Shown here: piece by piece, positions 1 through 12,120 of the stretch
Layout: the number at the start of each line of letters is the position of its first letter
Position numbering within the stretch: position 1 is the stretch's first letter
Source: Silurus meridionalis
Taxonomy: Eukaryota > Chordata > Actinopteri > Siluriformes > Siluridae
NCBI RefSeq assembly: GCF_014805685.1
Contig: NC_060893.1
Coordinates: 19,164,525-19,228,524, forward strand
DNA length: 64,000 bases
Direction of reading: 5' to 3'
Program-made: the position numbers and the translations under genes
The notes under the pieces: model-generated
Told to the model about the DNA's origin: nothing
The model's database searches: none
Seen by the model: only the letters and a program-made list of their open reading frames with translations

Positions 1-2536
1 AAGGCCCATGGGCTACTCATGTGATCCTTGCGGGCAACCTGACCCCTAAAATAGACAAAGGTAATTTTCTGAAGAAAAGTAGCAAGATTTATCACAATTC
101 TCAGTTACACTGCAGGTAAATTTTCTATGAAAACAACAAAAATTGTACAAGCACAGGTTTGTTAAGTATCCACTGGAAATGCACTATTACTATTCAAGTT
201 TCATTTAGACTATGCGATGCAAAACCCCTACTCTCCACAGTTTTAAACATTCAGACAAGTTGCATCCACACTTGCATAAGAAATGAGTAGGTGGGAAAGA
301 GAGTTTGGAAGAGGGAAAAGGACCAAGAGTCAAAGAGAATAAGAAATGGGAAAGAGGAAAGCAGGTGAAAGAAGTACAAGAGAAAGGCAGTGAGAGGAGT
401 GCAAGGCGCAGATTTTGCAGTGCATGTGATGTAACTGAACTAATGAGTGCTTTTGCATGAAAGGTAAGATGTTTATTTTTAAATTGTGAAGTGCCATAAT
501 TCCACACCAATGGCAATCAAGTAAAACACGCATCCTTTTTTTTAAAAGGATTGTCAGGAAAAATTTCACTGGTTGACGAAATTTTAAATAAAGTACAGGT
601 TCCTAGGTAAAATCCTACAATTCCTCTAATTGGAAATAATGTCTATGTAAACACATTATCATAAACCTTTTGGTGTAATGATAATGTTTATGTGAACACA
701 TTATCATAAACCTTTTGGTATAATGACTGGAGGGGGTGGGGGAGGGTTTTTCTAAATTCTGGTTTACTGCTTTACTGTATTTACTGTATGTGATATAAAG
801 TGTAGTGCCATTGCAAATGTTCTGTTTCAATATGTAGGCAAGTAAATATTCTTAACATTTCACTGCATTTAAATACTATTTTAGGTGATTAGAATCTGAA
901 GTCGGTTAGCAGTCATCAGTGACATGCTCTCTTTTGCCATGCAATTGCATCATTTTTACCTGTGAATAGTGTTTATTGTATTCATAGAACTCTGTTCTTT
1001 CTCTCACTCTGTTCTTCCTACGACAATATTGCACTTGTTTCTGGGCAGTTGGTGAAATGTTTTGAAAAAGAACATATGTAAAGACTCAACTATCTGACAA
1101 GTCAGTCAATGTTAATGTGGAAAGACAGCACAGGTTGTAATCTACATGACATGAAGATAATTGTTTACTTCAAAATAATTATCTCATTAAAAGTGCACTA
1201 GTTTCAAAAAATGAATAAAACACACATACACACACACACACATATAGAAACATTTTGATATACATTTGATATACATTTTAAAATGTATAAATTTAAAACC
1301 AATAGCTTTAACTACTAAACCCCCACGAATCCAAATTCCGACCCAGGTAGCAGTGAAAACAAATGTTCCAGCCTGCTGTCACAATGCAGGCAGCTTTCTA
1401 TGAGTAATGAGATTCTCCAAATAAGGGAAGCACTTGCAGGCGGGCAGTGAGTCTGTGAGGAATAATGATCATGCCAAGATTCCCAGAGCACAAGAGCTTT
1501 TGCAGAGTCAGGGACAGGCGAAAAAAAAAAAAAAAGTTTTGCTGAACATTTCTTCAGGCTCTGACATTTTATGAAAATAAAAACTCGAGGAAGCCATCGT
1601 CCTCCCGAATTAGACTCGAGCTCTATGAACCAGTCATGCTTCTATGTCTTTCAGTGTAGCACAGGGATGTTAAGCTTGTTAGCTGACTATCTACCTATAA
1701 AGCCTATTCATTGTGCCTAAAGACTAAAAAGGAGAAGTAGAACATTTGTGATCTGAGGTGTGTGTGGGTATCAGGAAGAAGGGTAGACACTGTAGACTGT
1801 CTAGGACTTTGAAATACATTGAAATTGACATTAAAATACAGGACAGATTACTTGGCAAAGAGGACATCAATATAGGGTTTTATTTTTGGTATCGATATAA
1901 AATTATATAAAGATTACAAAGGTGTCAAGATAAGGACTAAGCACAACAGTAACCACTAATGGTTGTTAGAAAAACTGGCCAGAAATTTGCAAAGGTGTGA
2001 TGCTCAGCTTACTTTTAAGCCCAGACTGTAGCTTCATGCATCGTATCAGAGACAGCTGTAGTAAGTCATTATACTGAGTGGAACGTCTGCTAAATTTGAT
2101 CTTTATTTTGAGCTGATATGAGAAACTTAGCTGCTTTTCAGTATGATGGGTAATTTTGTCACCTGCATATGATGTTTTAATTAACTAATGAGTTAAGAGA
2201 TGTTCTTTGCCAACATGTATTTCTGAAATTCTAGCTAGCCATGAATTACTCTGCTTATACCGTTGTCAATTGCCAGCACTGACAAGTTAAAACATTTACT
2301 GATGTTTGAAGGTATAAAAAGTAGTGGATTATTTTATTTTTGTGTTAATTTATATACCGGTTAGATTTTCCAATATTTTATAAACCACCACTGCCATGCT
2401 ACCAGCATATACAGTATTTGCTTCATATTTGTATTACTAGGCTCTGAAGTTAATAAATGTTTTATTATTGTTTTATGTATCAATCATTTTTGTGTATTTT
2501 AGTTTAGTTCAAGTTGGGTTAAGTAATATTGTTTAT

Positions 2537-2543
<7 letters not shown>
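1..2543. other. Gene-free AT-rich DNA
   Basis: No exon, RNA gene or recognisable transposon was found. It contains a 45-bp tandem duplication (638-727), a short CA run near 1219-1245 and oligo-A at about 1520-1535. The stretch 1320-1640 is less AT-rich than its surroundings but has no coding signal. Confidence 0.5.
638..727. repeat. 45-bp tandem duplication, two units
   Basis: Units 638-682 and 683-727 differ at only a few positions; both contain ACACATTATCATAAACC and CTTTTGGT. Confidence 0.9.

Positions 2544-2620
<77 letters not shown>
2544..2620. repeat. (TA)n microsatellite
   Basis: About 38 uninterrupted TA units. It abuts the left end of a Tc1-like element, whose target site is TA. Confidence 0.97.
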
Positions 2621-2624
<4 letters not shown>

Positions 2625-4096
2625 TTGAACACCCTGCTATTTTGCAAGTTCTCCCACTTACAAATTATGGAGGGGGTCTGAAATTGTCATCGTAGGTGCA
2701 TGTCCACTGTGAGAGACATAATCCCAAAAAAAAAAATCCAGAAATCACAATATATGATTTTTAAACTATCAATTTGTATGATACAGCTGCAAATAAGTAT
2801 TTGAACACCTATCTATCAGCTAGAATTCGGACCCTTAAAGACCTGTTAGCCTGCCTTTAAAATGTCCACCTCCAATTTATTATCCTAAATTAGATGCACC
2901 TGTTTGAGGTCGTTAGCTGCATAAAGACAGCTGTCCACCCCATACAATCAGTAAGAATCCAACTACTAACATGGCTAAGACCAAAGAGCTGTCCAAAGAC
3001 ACTAGAGACAAAATTGTACACCCCCACAAGGCTGGAAAGGGCTACGGGAAAATTGCCAAGCAGCTTGGTGAAAAAAGGTCCACTGTTGGAGCAATCATTA
3101 GAAAATGGAAGAAGCTAAACATGACTGTCAATCTCCCTCGGACTGGTGCTCCATGCAAGATCTCACCTCGTGGGGTCTCAATGATCCTAAGAAGGTGAGA
3201 AATCAGCCCAGAACTACACGGGAGGAGCTGGTCAATGACCTGAAAAGAGCTGGGACCACCGTTTCCAAGGTTACTGTTGGTAATACACTAAGACATCATG
3301 GTTTGAAATCATGCATGGCACGGAAGGTTCCCCTGCTTAAACCAGCACATGTCCAGGCACGTCTTAAGTTTGCCAATGACAATTTGGATGATCCAGAGAA
3401 GTCATGGGAGAAAGTCATGTGGTCAGATGAGACCAAAATAGAACTTTTGGGTCATAATTCCACTAAACGTGTTTGTAGGAAGAAGAATGATAAGTACCAT
3501 CCCAAGAACACCATCCCTACTGTGAAGCATGGGGGTGGTAGCATCATGCTTTGGGGGTGTTTTTCTGCACATGGGACAGGGCGACTGCACTGTATTAAGG
3601 AGAGGATGACCGGAGCCATGTATTGTGAGATTTTGGGGAACAACCTCCTTCCCTCAGTTAGAGCATTGAAGATGGGTCGAGGCTGGGTCTTCCAATATAA
3701 CAATGACCCAAAGCACACAGCCAGGATAACCCAGGAGTGGCTCTGTAAGAAGCATATCAAGGTTCTGGCATGGCCTAGCCAGTCTCCAGGCCTAAACCCA
3801 ATAGAGAATCTTTGGAGGGAGCTCAAACTCCGTGTTTCTCAGCGACAGGCCAGAAATCTGACTGATCTAGAGAAGATCTGTGTGGAGGAGTGGGCCAAAA
3901 TCCCTCCTGCAGTGTGTGCAAACCTGGTGAAAAACTACAGGAAACATTTGATCTCTGTAATTGCAAACAAAGGCTACTGTACCAAATATTAAAATTGACT
4001 TTCTCAGGTGTTCAAATACTTATTTGCAGCTGTATCATACAAATAAATAGTTAAAAAATCATACATTGTGATTTCTGGATTTTTTTTTTTTTTCCC
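2621..4096 (+). mobile_element. Tc1-like DNA transposon, right end truncated
   Basis: The left terminal inverted repeat starts GTATTTGAACACCCTGC. Inner inverted repeat arms at 2727-2810 and 4007-4093 (TATTTGAACACCT / AGGTGTTCAAATA, CCAGAAATCACAAT / ATTGTGATTTCTGG) flank a transposase pseudogene. The outer about 105 bp of the left repeat have no partner on the right, so the right end has been lost. Confidence 0.92.
2971..3992 (+). pseudogene. Tc1-like transposase, frameshifted
   Basis: DDE transposase that would cut and paste its own element at TA sites. The N-terminal helix-turn-helix reads [16 protein letters not shown] to about 3195, where a one-base loss puts TGA at 3196-3198; the rest continues in another frame to 3992 and ends CTKY. 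The first catalytic Asp is present (WSDET, 3426-3428) and the Glu of NPIENLW is present, but the second catalytic Asp is Asn (QYNNDPKH), and SPDLNP reads SPGLNP. The copy is therefore dead by frameshift, catalytic substitution and loss of an end. Confidence 0.93.
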
Positions 4097-4684
4097 TACT
4101 AGTAAAACACATAAAAATTCAAATCTATCGAAATGTACTGCAAATGTAAACTTACTAAATATGTATACTATTACAACTGTGCAGTGTGAAATTGATGTAA
4201 TAGAATATTGGGTAACAGAATAATTCTAATTACTTCAAAACATAGATTACAAATCTGCAATCAATGAGAACAGCAGTTCTGTAATTTTGATGAACCATGT
4301 CTGGTCTGATCATTCAGAAACAAGTTTGTGTTCTTCATCAAACCATACACATTTTGTTTAGAAACACCTAGTCTTTTATAGTTTTTGAGACACATGCATG
4401 TTTCTTTTGAATTAAACAGTGAATGACTTGGCAAAAAAAGGTGAACAGATGAGTTCATATTTGACAATTTTTACTCTAACAGAAGAACTTATGTAAGATG
4501 GAGAACAGGAAAGGACAGGATGTGTTAGCAGGCTGCCTTACACCCAAAATCAAACAGGAAGTCATTTAATTCTGCTTCGACTGAAGTTAATTGAAACCAG
4601 CTTGCCACAATAACCACAATAAGACTGTAAGACTCTGTAAGTATTGTTTAGAGATCAAACAGTCAGCTGGAGTGTTATCTACTG

Positions 4685-4905
4685 TATAACAGATTGGCCT
4701 GCCCAGTTACTGCACCTAAATCCTATTAAACTACTCTGGGATGAACTGGATTAAAAGGTCGATAAGAAATCTCCAATTAATAAAGAACACCTCTGGCAAG
4801 TTTTACAAGAGTCGCAGAAAGTATTTCTTTATGAATGTTTGGAGAAAAAACTGTCCAGATGCTAAGCTTGTGCAAAGCTGTTACTCATGATAAAGGGGGA
4901 TTTTT
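4685..4905 (+). mobile_element. Degraded fragment of a second Tc1-like transposase
   Basis: Conceptual translation contains DWPAQ, LNPI and LLWDELD-like words typical of the C-terminal third of Tc1 transposases, with stops. It comes from a different family from the element at 2621. Confidence 0.55.
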
Positions 4906-5040
4906 TATGAAAATAAATATTAATATCTGTACACGTATTTGTTTAATCAAAGTTAATATTCATACAGTTAAATTTTTAGCTTTTGAAAGGTCAGCTTTGC
5001 AAGTCCATATACCAACCGTTAACATCTTGTCCACTTGTAT

Positions 5041-5420
5041 CAATGTCATCTAACAAGATTGTGACTCTAACACTTGACAGACTTAGGAAAGCTGAGGAAT
5101 GGAAACGATTACTTCAACTCTGCACTTTATCTACATCTGATAAAGCTGGTACCCAGGTGAACAGTGAAACAGCACCCACTTATTTCTATTTCAGTTTCTC
5201 AGGGGAAACCAAAACAAAGAGCGTGCCAAGGACCGCTTTTTGAGGGTCGCCTCATTTGCAGCAGAGGATCCAAAGCCACTGCACATTTAGGAAAATGGAA
5301 ATGAGGAGTTTCAGGAGTGTTTGGATCCACTCCATGATGACCAGCCGTCACGAACACCAGCTGGAACTCCAGATAACTTTTTGGTTTCATCTTATTTAGG
5401 GGTTTTATAGTGTCCGACAT
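5041..5420 (+). pseudogene. Coding-like relic of unknown origin
   Basis: Two open patches resemble exon remnants: 5047-5154 (LTLDRLRKAEEWKRLLQLC) and, after a pyrimidine-rich CAG, about 5201-5410 (NKERAKDRFLRVASFAAEDP, then EEFQECLDPLHDDQPS). The second patch is broken by TAG at about 5288. Composition looks coding, but I do not recognise the protein. It could be a decayed gene or an unfamiliar transposon ORF. Confidence 0.3.
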
Positions 5421-5946
5421 TTTGTTCTCTGCTTATTTTAGAAAAATCTTTCATTCTTTAAATTCAGTGCAGAAGCATTAGCAATAAAGAACAGTAGCTT
5501 TAAAAAGTTGTGAATGCTATTCAATATGATTTAGAATAAGGAAATAAATCATAATTAAAAAAAGTAATTGTTTATTTGAATTTAGATTCTTGCTGATATC
5601 TAAGGAATGGAATTTTTGTTTAATCGGTTTTGAATATGTTTTTAGCCTTGCCTGTTCCCACACATTGCTCAGCAAATATGTTTGCTTCATGGTTTGTTTA
5701 ATTGTGTTCATTTGTTCATGCGCTTTATATGCAAGCAAAAACATGGTTCGTGCTCAAGCAAACAGACAAATAAGTGAGAAACGCCTTAGGACTGTCAAAT
5801 ACCGAAAGCTAAGCTAATATTAGCTCAATATAAATGTATGCTTTGGGTCATTGCTGTGCTAAAAGGTATTACGAGACTCCTGAGCACAAAAAAGTATTTA
5901 GAGTACTTATTAAACTCACTAATTTATATCAACGTACCCTTTTTCA

Positions 5947-6066
5947 CTTATACAACTGAGCAGTTGAGGGTAAGAGTCTTGCTCAAGGGCCCAGCAGTGG
6001 CAGCTGAGTGTTCTTAGAATTTGAACTCCTTACGATCAGACGTCTAATTATCTACTGAGCTACCAT
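5947..6066 (-). mobile_element. tRNA-derived SINE fragment
   Basis: On the minus strand it starts GGTAGCTCAGTAGATAATTA and contains an A-box-like and a GTTCAAATTC B-box-like element, then the GGGCCCTTGAGCAAG-type core shared with the copies at 26071 and 39545. Confidence 0.65.
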
Positions 6067-6084
6067 ATCTCTCATATTTGAGCT

Positions 6085-6500
6085 ATTCAAACACCAGTTC
6101 TGGCAGAAAAAAGCAGCCCTAAATCATGATACTGCCACCACCATGCTTTATCATGGGTATGGTATACATTTGGTGATTTGCTTTTTGGCAGAATGTGGGA
6201 TTATAGAATTATTATACCCTCTTACACTGTTCTTATCAGACTAGAACACACTTTGCCAAATAGTTAGGGGGGATATAGTTAATCTTGGATGATTTTATGA
6301 GAAAAAGCTTTAGGCTGGCCACCCTAGCCCATAACCCAGACATGTAAAGGATAAGAGAGATTGCTGTCACATGCAGAGTATAATCTGTACTTGTCAGATA
6401 TTCCTTTAGCTCCTTTAATGTTGCAGTAGGTATCTTGGGATCCTCAATGGTCCCTGGTAAGTTTTTGTCTTGTTCCTTTTTTAAGAGTTGCTGTTCTTAG
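6085..6500 (-). mobile_element. Decayed DNA-transposon relic
   Basis: It contains the words ACTGCCACCACCATGCTTTA and TTATCAGACTAGAACACA, which recur in antisense Tc1-like elements of fish. It is too decayed to assign. Confidence 0.4.
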
Positions 6501-7258
6501 TGATATCAATGTGGAAAAATATCATCCATTTTTTCTTTCTTTGTTGATGGTGGCTTTGGACATCTGATGGTTACTGACATTCTTTTATACAACTCTCCAG
6601 ACCGATACCTTTCAACAATATACTATACATTCTTTTTATACTGTTTTTTTTTTGGACAAGGTTTTAGCAGCCAGAAGAAAACAAAAATATGTGAAGAAAA
6701 TCTTACAGAAAAAGAATAATTTTATTGATGACAAAATAATTACATTTCAACTGGAGATTGAATGTGGTTGGATGCATTTTTATTTTTTATTTTTTTTATG
6801 TTTCTATGTTGAGACTTCAGATTGAGGATGGAAAAGGACTCTGGCATTCATGATTTTATCTTAGGTTAATTTATTTACATAAAAATATTTTAACAGAGGT
6901 GTGGCTTCTTTATATTCTCTGAACATCGCATCATCATTTGCTAGTGTGAAAGTAGAGTAAGTCATACTTATCCCTGAACTGTTTCTTTTTCCGAACTTGG
7001 CATTTTAGCTCATAATTCTCTGCTCCTGGTTTTAACTGAAAGGTCTCAGTTATACTTTTTGCTGGACAAGTAAAACACATTTTTAATAGGTAGTTCATTT
7101 GCAAATTGCTATCAAAATGAATTCATCCGGAGTGACTTGAAAATGCCTGTAAACACAGCCATTGTTGCAGGTGAAGAGCAGAAATAATGAGCGTAATCAA
7201 AATTGCTGCTGGAGCTAAAGATACACAACCACCCCACTCAACCAACCCCCCCCAACAC

Positions 7259-7259
7259 T

Positions 7260-7325
<66 letters not shown>

Positions 7326-7326
7326 A
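7259..7326. repeat. (AC)n microsatellite
   Basis: About 30 AC units with one interruption near 7318; open reading frames through it are repeat artefacts. Confidence 0.97.
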
Positions 7327-7510
7327 ACCTGGACCATTAGCTGCCTAATTAACATTCAATGTTTATGCCTTTTCTCTGAGAAGCTAATTGCAGATGGAAG
7401 TGCACAAGGGCTGAATGCAGAAAGTTGCAAAGTGTGTGTATGGTATTGCTCAATGTGTGCTTCCCGCATGACTGAGAAAGTGCTGCGTCAATTAGACATA
7501 ATCTACCACT

Positions 7511-7524
7511 TTCTCTCTCTCTCG

Positions 7525-7564
<40 letters not shown>
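7511..7564. repeat. (CT)n microsatellite
   Basis: CT units with two CG interruptions. Confidence 0.95.
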
Positions 7565-7567
<3 letters not shown>

Positions 7568-7818
7568 ACGTAAGCTGTACCCTACTTTTCTGCTACTTGC
7601 CAGCTTACGCAGCACTGCACTCTCAGTCTAAATGGCATGTGTATCTGTGTGTCTGAATGTGCACTTGAGTAGAGGCTGTAATCATCCCGAATGCAGGTGC
7701 AAAGCCTCTGTGCTAATCTTACACAATAGCATAAACAGTATGTTTATTTCAGTAGAACGGTGCACGTGGTAAGACACAATCACGCAGCCTGATAATCATT
7801 ATTAAACTATAAACTGAA

Positions 7819-7819
7819 C

Positions 7820-7871
<52 letters not shown>

Positions 7872-7877
7872 CACACA
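7819..7877. repeat. Compound (TA)(CA)(TA)(CA) microsatellite
   Basis: TATATA, a CA tract, TATATATATA, then CACACA in succession. Confidence 0.92.
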
Positions 7878-7879
7878 AT

Positions 7880-8228
7880 ATCTTTGGATGCAGTAGCATT
7901 AAATTTTAAGTCTAGGAGACCTAAACCTGGAAATTAAGATATGTTGGAGTGGATTTTGGAGTGCCCTGCTGTAGAGCTTTGACATCAACCATACTGAATA
8001 CCTTTGGACTGAATTTGGGACACTGACTGCACCCCAGACTTTTGCACCATACAGTACATCAGTTCCTGACTATAAATACTCTTGTGGCTGAATGAGCACA
8101 AATCTCCACAAACACACTCTAAAATCTAGTAAAACATCTTTCCCAAAGAGTGCAATTTATTATAACAGCAAATGTGGAATAAATTGTTAAAACACGCATG
8201 GTGTCCTCAAACTTTTTTCCATACAGTG
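7880..8228 (+). mobile_element. Tc1/mariner-derived non-autonomous repeat, copy 1
   Basis: It shares ATCTTTGGATGCAGTAGCAT, CTCTTGTGGCTGAATGAGCA and AACAGCAAATG with eight other copies in the window. The consensus reads as a decayed Tc1 transposase end (TNALVAEW-like), and the end resembles CATACAGTGT. Confidence 0.75.
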
Positions 8229-9770
8229 TGGCAGAATGGCATGTTATGTGTACATCACATTTATACATTTTATACAGTCAGAGGAAATTGTAAGTTCACA
8301 GATTTCTTTATTTTATTTAACAGGGTGAGATGAAGAGACAGTAAATTGTTTAGCAAGGTTAAAGTGATGTTTCACTGGGTTGCTTCAGGATGGTAATAGC
8401 GATAGCTCTAAATGAAGATTGCACATTACCACATGCATAGAGTCAATAATGACAGAAGACACAACATGAGGGAGGTCTTGTGAGATGGACTGGAGGAAAC
8501 GGACAAGATCCAACAGACTGTTATTCCTGGGATATATTCCAGATTCACCACAACCATGACCACATTAAACTGCATAATTAATATGTATGAATGATTAGAA
8601 CTTAGTAACAGTGTTGCTTCATTATAGAATTGCCCATTATTGACAAAATTTATTCATATGCCAATATGTATTAGTGTTATTGCGGTTCACTAAAGTAGAA
8701 TCTTACGTGTTTCGTAAAATTACTTTACTATCGATTTTAAATGTATTTAGCATTTAAATTTATATTAAATATATGAGCAGAAGTCAATATTTATTGATAC
8801 GTTGAAAGTGTTTGTGTGCCATGCTGTTTTTTACACAACTTTTGATTTAGCTTTGAAAAATGCATTCTCGCTAGTCTGGGCTAGTGTGACAACATCTGGA
8901 ACTAGGGAATTTTGCCTGTACACCATGTGTGTTTCTGTGGCAGGGGAGGAAAATGCATTGCCAAAAAACAAATAAGACCACAATCTGACCCCGGCTGTTT
9001 TAGTTTTCCATGACAACTCAAAGTGCCCACTGAGATTATTTTTCATGTGAAGATAACTTGCATCTGCAAGGAAAGAAAAGTATTCAGTATTATTATATGA
9101 AAAAAAAATTCTTGCGAAACAGGATAAAGATTGTCCACAACATTTTATCTGGAATCACAGACTCATGCTTCAGGAATCCTTGTGACATTGCTTAATATGG
9201 GTCTTTAAACTTTTTTGAAAATCTGTGCATTCATATTTGTTCCATTGTTCAGTCTACTTGTCACTTCTGTTTATTTTGTTTATTTTAGTTCACTAAAAGG
9301 TCTACAAATTAAAAATACTGCACAATTCTGTTTCTGATTGCATCTACGCTATAATTCACACGATAATGCTTGGAGCTGACAGCCTCCGAGCTTTTCAGGC
9401 TGCTACTTAAACACAAATCTCCTACAACTGTCACATTTTTAACACTGACAGAGAATAGGGTGAGTTTTGCCAGAGCGGAACTCGTAACGGATTCGAATTA
9501 AGTTTACTCTTATTACAAATAATTTCACCGCTGGGGGAAAAAATAAAATGAAAAATTTACACTGTGCTAAAGCTGTTTCACTAATTTCCTGATCAACCTA
9601 TTAGCAGTATTTTGTGAATAGTAAGATATTATACTGCATACATTTTGGAAATCAGCAAAACTAACAAAGAATCTAAGTTTAAGAGTCTAAGTTGAATAGG
9701 AACACAAAATCTTAGTATCCATCAAAAGTAAAAAAAAATTCTATAGACAATATAATGCACAGGGGCTTAA

Positions 9771-9968
9771 ACATCCATCTATCCATTATTTCTAGTGCTT
9801 ATCCAACACACAGTCACAGGAAAGCTACACTAGGGAACTCAGGGCAAAGGCTGGGGGACACCCTGGGTGCCAACACATTGTAGAGCATGACTGCACACAC
9901 AACAGGCAACTTGGAGATGCCAATCAGGGGATGAGACCCAAGAACACAGTCACAGTCTCAGTAAACCT
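9771..9968. mobile_element. Old interspersed repeat, left part
   Basis: CATCCATCTATCCATTATTT, GACACCCTGGGTGCCAACAC and ACTTGGAGATGCCAATCAGG are words of a widespread fish repeat whose remainder resumes at about 10261 (GGTGGTGGGATTTGAAC) after a SINE insertion. Confidence 0.6.
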
Positions 9969-9984
9969 CTAATGCACTCAGAGA

Positions 9985-10244
9985 ACTTTCCTTCATCTCC
10001 TCCTATTAGGGGTCGCCACAGCGGATCATCCGTATCCATGATCCGCATGTTCGATTTGGCACATGTTTTAACGCTGGAGCCCTTCCTAACGGAACCCTCC
10101 CCATTTATCCGGGCTTGGGACCGGCATTAAAAGTGCACTGGCTTGTGCAAACCTAATGGCTGGGGTTGGTTCCCTGACTGGGAACGAACCCTGGCCACGG
10201 CAGTGAGAGTGCATTCTAACCCGCTAGACCACCAGGGAACCTCC
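9985..10244 (-). mobile_element. tRNA-Glu-type SINE with RTE-like tail
   Basis: On the minus strand the head is GTTCCCTGGTGGTCTAGCGG with a GGGTTCGTTCCC B box, closely resembling tRNA-Glu. The 3' part contains GATCCGCTGTGGCGACCCCT, which is also the 3' end of the RTE copies at 26365 and 31500. Perfect 16-bp target-site duplications, CTAATGCACTCAGAGA, lie at 9969-9984 and 10245-10260. The A and B boxes mark an internal Pol III promoter. Confidence 0.92.
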
Positions 10245-11299
10245 CTAATGCACTCAGAGAGGTGGTGGGATTTGAACAAATGTTCCAACCACTAAAATAC
10301 ACCAAAAAATAAAATAAAATAAAAAAAATTCAATGTAATTCTTAAAAATGGACTTGAGAATACTCAAACCTGATTGGTCAGAAATTGTTGGGTAATTAAT
10401 TCCATAACAAGTTTTATATTAGTGCACGCAATGTTATAATTTCTCCAGAAACAACATACCAAAAGACCTGTTTGTTACACAGAAGAGTGCTAATTGATTT
10501 TGAGAAGAATCAGTATTTAAACCCAGTATTTCATTTTTGCAAGATTATGTGAAGAATTGTAGTGTTGAGAAATGAGGTTTTGTTAAATAAACACTCTTTC
10601 CTGCAATGTGTTTAGGCACCTGAACACATCTTTAGGGCCATAGCATTGTGTATTTAACATTCTGGGCTGAATCCTGAATCATGTCAACAAGAAAAGATGT
10701 AAAGGACGCCCCCTTAAGGTCTCATTAGAGAAGGACAAACTATTTTTTGGCTCAGCTTTTAGAGCAACCATTCTGCTCAACATAGTTACAGCCATTGTGC
10801 CTTCTGTAGTTATGTCTGAAGTGTGTGTTTTAGTAGATGTTTTTGCTCCGCTTTCACTGGTGCAGTCACTCCTGCTAACCCATGTTGCTTGTGTGAATGT
10901 GTAAACCTTGGCAGTCGATTGTTTTTTATTTTTTATTTTATGGAAATGTTATGGAAATAAGCTGTGTAAAACATTAGCATATTTGGCAACCAGTTAATTT
11001 GCATATTCGATTTTTGTTCGATTTTTGCTTTTCGGGGGCAGTTTCATCATGGGAAAAGCAAATATGAAGACAGCATCCAGTTAGAGATGCAATTTCATAA
11101 ACTGAGTTAGAGTTTTTTTAATCGATGAATATTGTTGTACACACATTCACAAAGACAGTCGTGCTCTTATATAATGCCTTTGTCTTTAAAATAACTGATA
11201 CTTTGTATCACCCGTTCCTTTGATTCATCAAATAATTTATATTGAGTATAATTATCACTTTCTTCTGGAAATCATGGTGAAATCTGAATCTCAGGAGCA

Positions 11300-11550
11300 C
11301 TTTGCACAAGGTGCAGCAACTTCCCTGATAGGACGCCAGTCCACTGCAGGACACATTCACACACTCATATATTTTAAATGGCAGTTTAGAGTAGTCTGAC
11401 TGCAAAAGACATTTTCTAAAAGTGGAAGAAAACCAGGAAACCCTCACAAATGCAGAGAGATCATGCAAAATGTAATTTAGACAGAAACTTTGTCAGAATT
11501 GAACCCCGGACCCTGAGGCAGCAATGCTACCCGCTGCGCAGTTCCGGTGA
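11300..11550. mobile_element. Old interspersed repeat, same style as 9771
   Basis: It contains GACGCCAGTCCACTGCAGGA and GAATTGAACCCCGGACCCTG, ends of a dispersed fish repeat. Confidence 0.5.
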
Positions 11551-11704
11551 CGTATAATAAAAATAGATGGAGCTATGGTTAAATCTACACAAAATCTACA
11601 CAAAACACATTTCATGGCCAAAACAAGAACCCACTGCTTAACAGTACAGATTTACAGAAACAACAAAAGTAATAAAATCTGGGACGAACAGACAGACAGA
11701 TAGA

Positions 11705-12120
11705 CAGCTTTTTTATGTCGTCTGAGAAGATGTTCCACTAGATTTTGGCGTGTGCTTGTGAAGATTTGTGCTCATTCAGCCTCAGGGTGTTAGTAAAGTC
11801 AGGTACAGATGTAGGGTGAGGAGGCCTCGGGTGCAGTCAGCATTCCAATACATATCAAAGGTGTTCAGTAGGGTTCAGGTCAGAGCTCCACAGCAGCCCA
11901 CGCAAGATCTTTCACTCCAAACCATGTAAAGCATATCTTTATAGAGCTAATTTTGTGCGTGCTGGAACAGGTTTGAGTCTCCTATTTAAAGGGAAAATTA
12001 AATGCTATCACTATTTAAAAGGCATCCTATAAAATTGTGTGCCTCCATTGTTGTGGTAGCTTTGTGGGAAAGAAACACATATGATTTTTCATATATCTTA
12101 ATAATTTTGTTCATATAGTG
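11705..12120 (-). mobile_element. Tc1/mariner-derived non-autonomous repeat, copy 2
   Basis: Inverse orientation to copy 1: CTAGATTTTGGCGTGTG, TTTGTGCTCATTCAGCC, GTGCTGGAACAGGTTTGAGT, ending CATATAGTGTA. Confidence 0.8.

Noticed and set aside
3452..3826. 124-codon minus-strand frame
   Set aside because: Antisense shadow of the Tc1 transposase.
7123..7615. Val/Cys-repeat and Arg/Glu-repeat reading frames
   Set aside because: They are translations of the (AC)n and (CT)n microsatellites, with no other coding evidence.
10170..10244. Possible tRNA-Glu gene on the minus strand
   Set aside because: Mutated stems, an attached SINE body and target-site duplications show a SINE.
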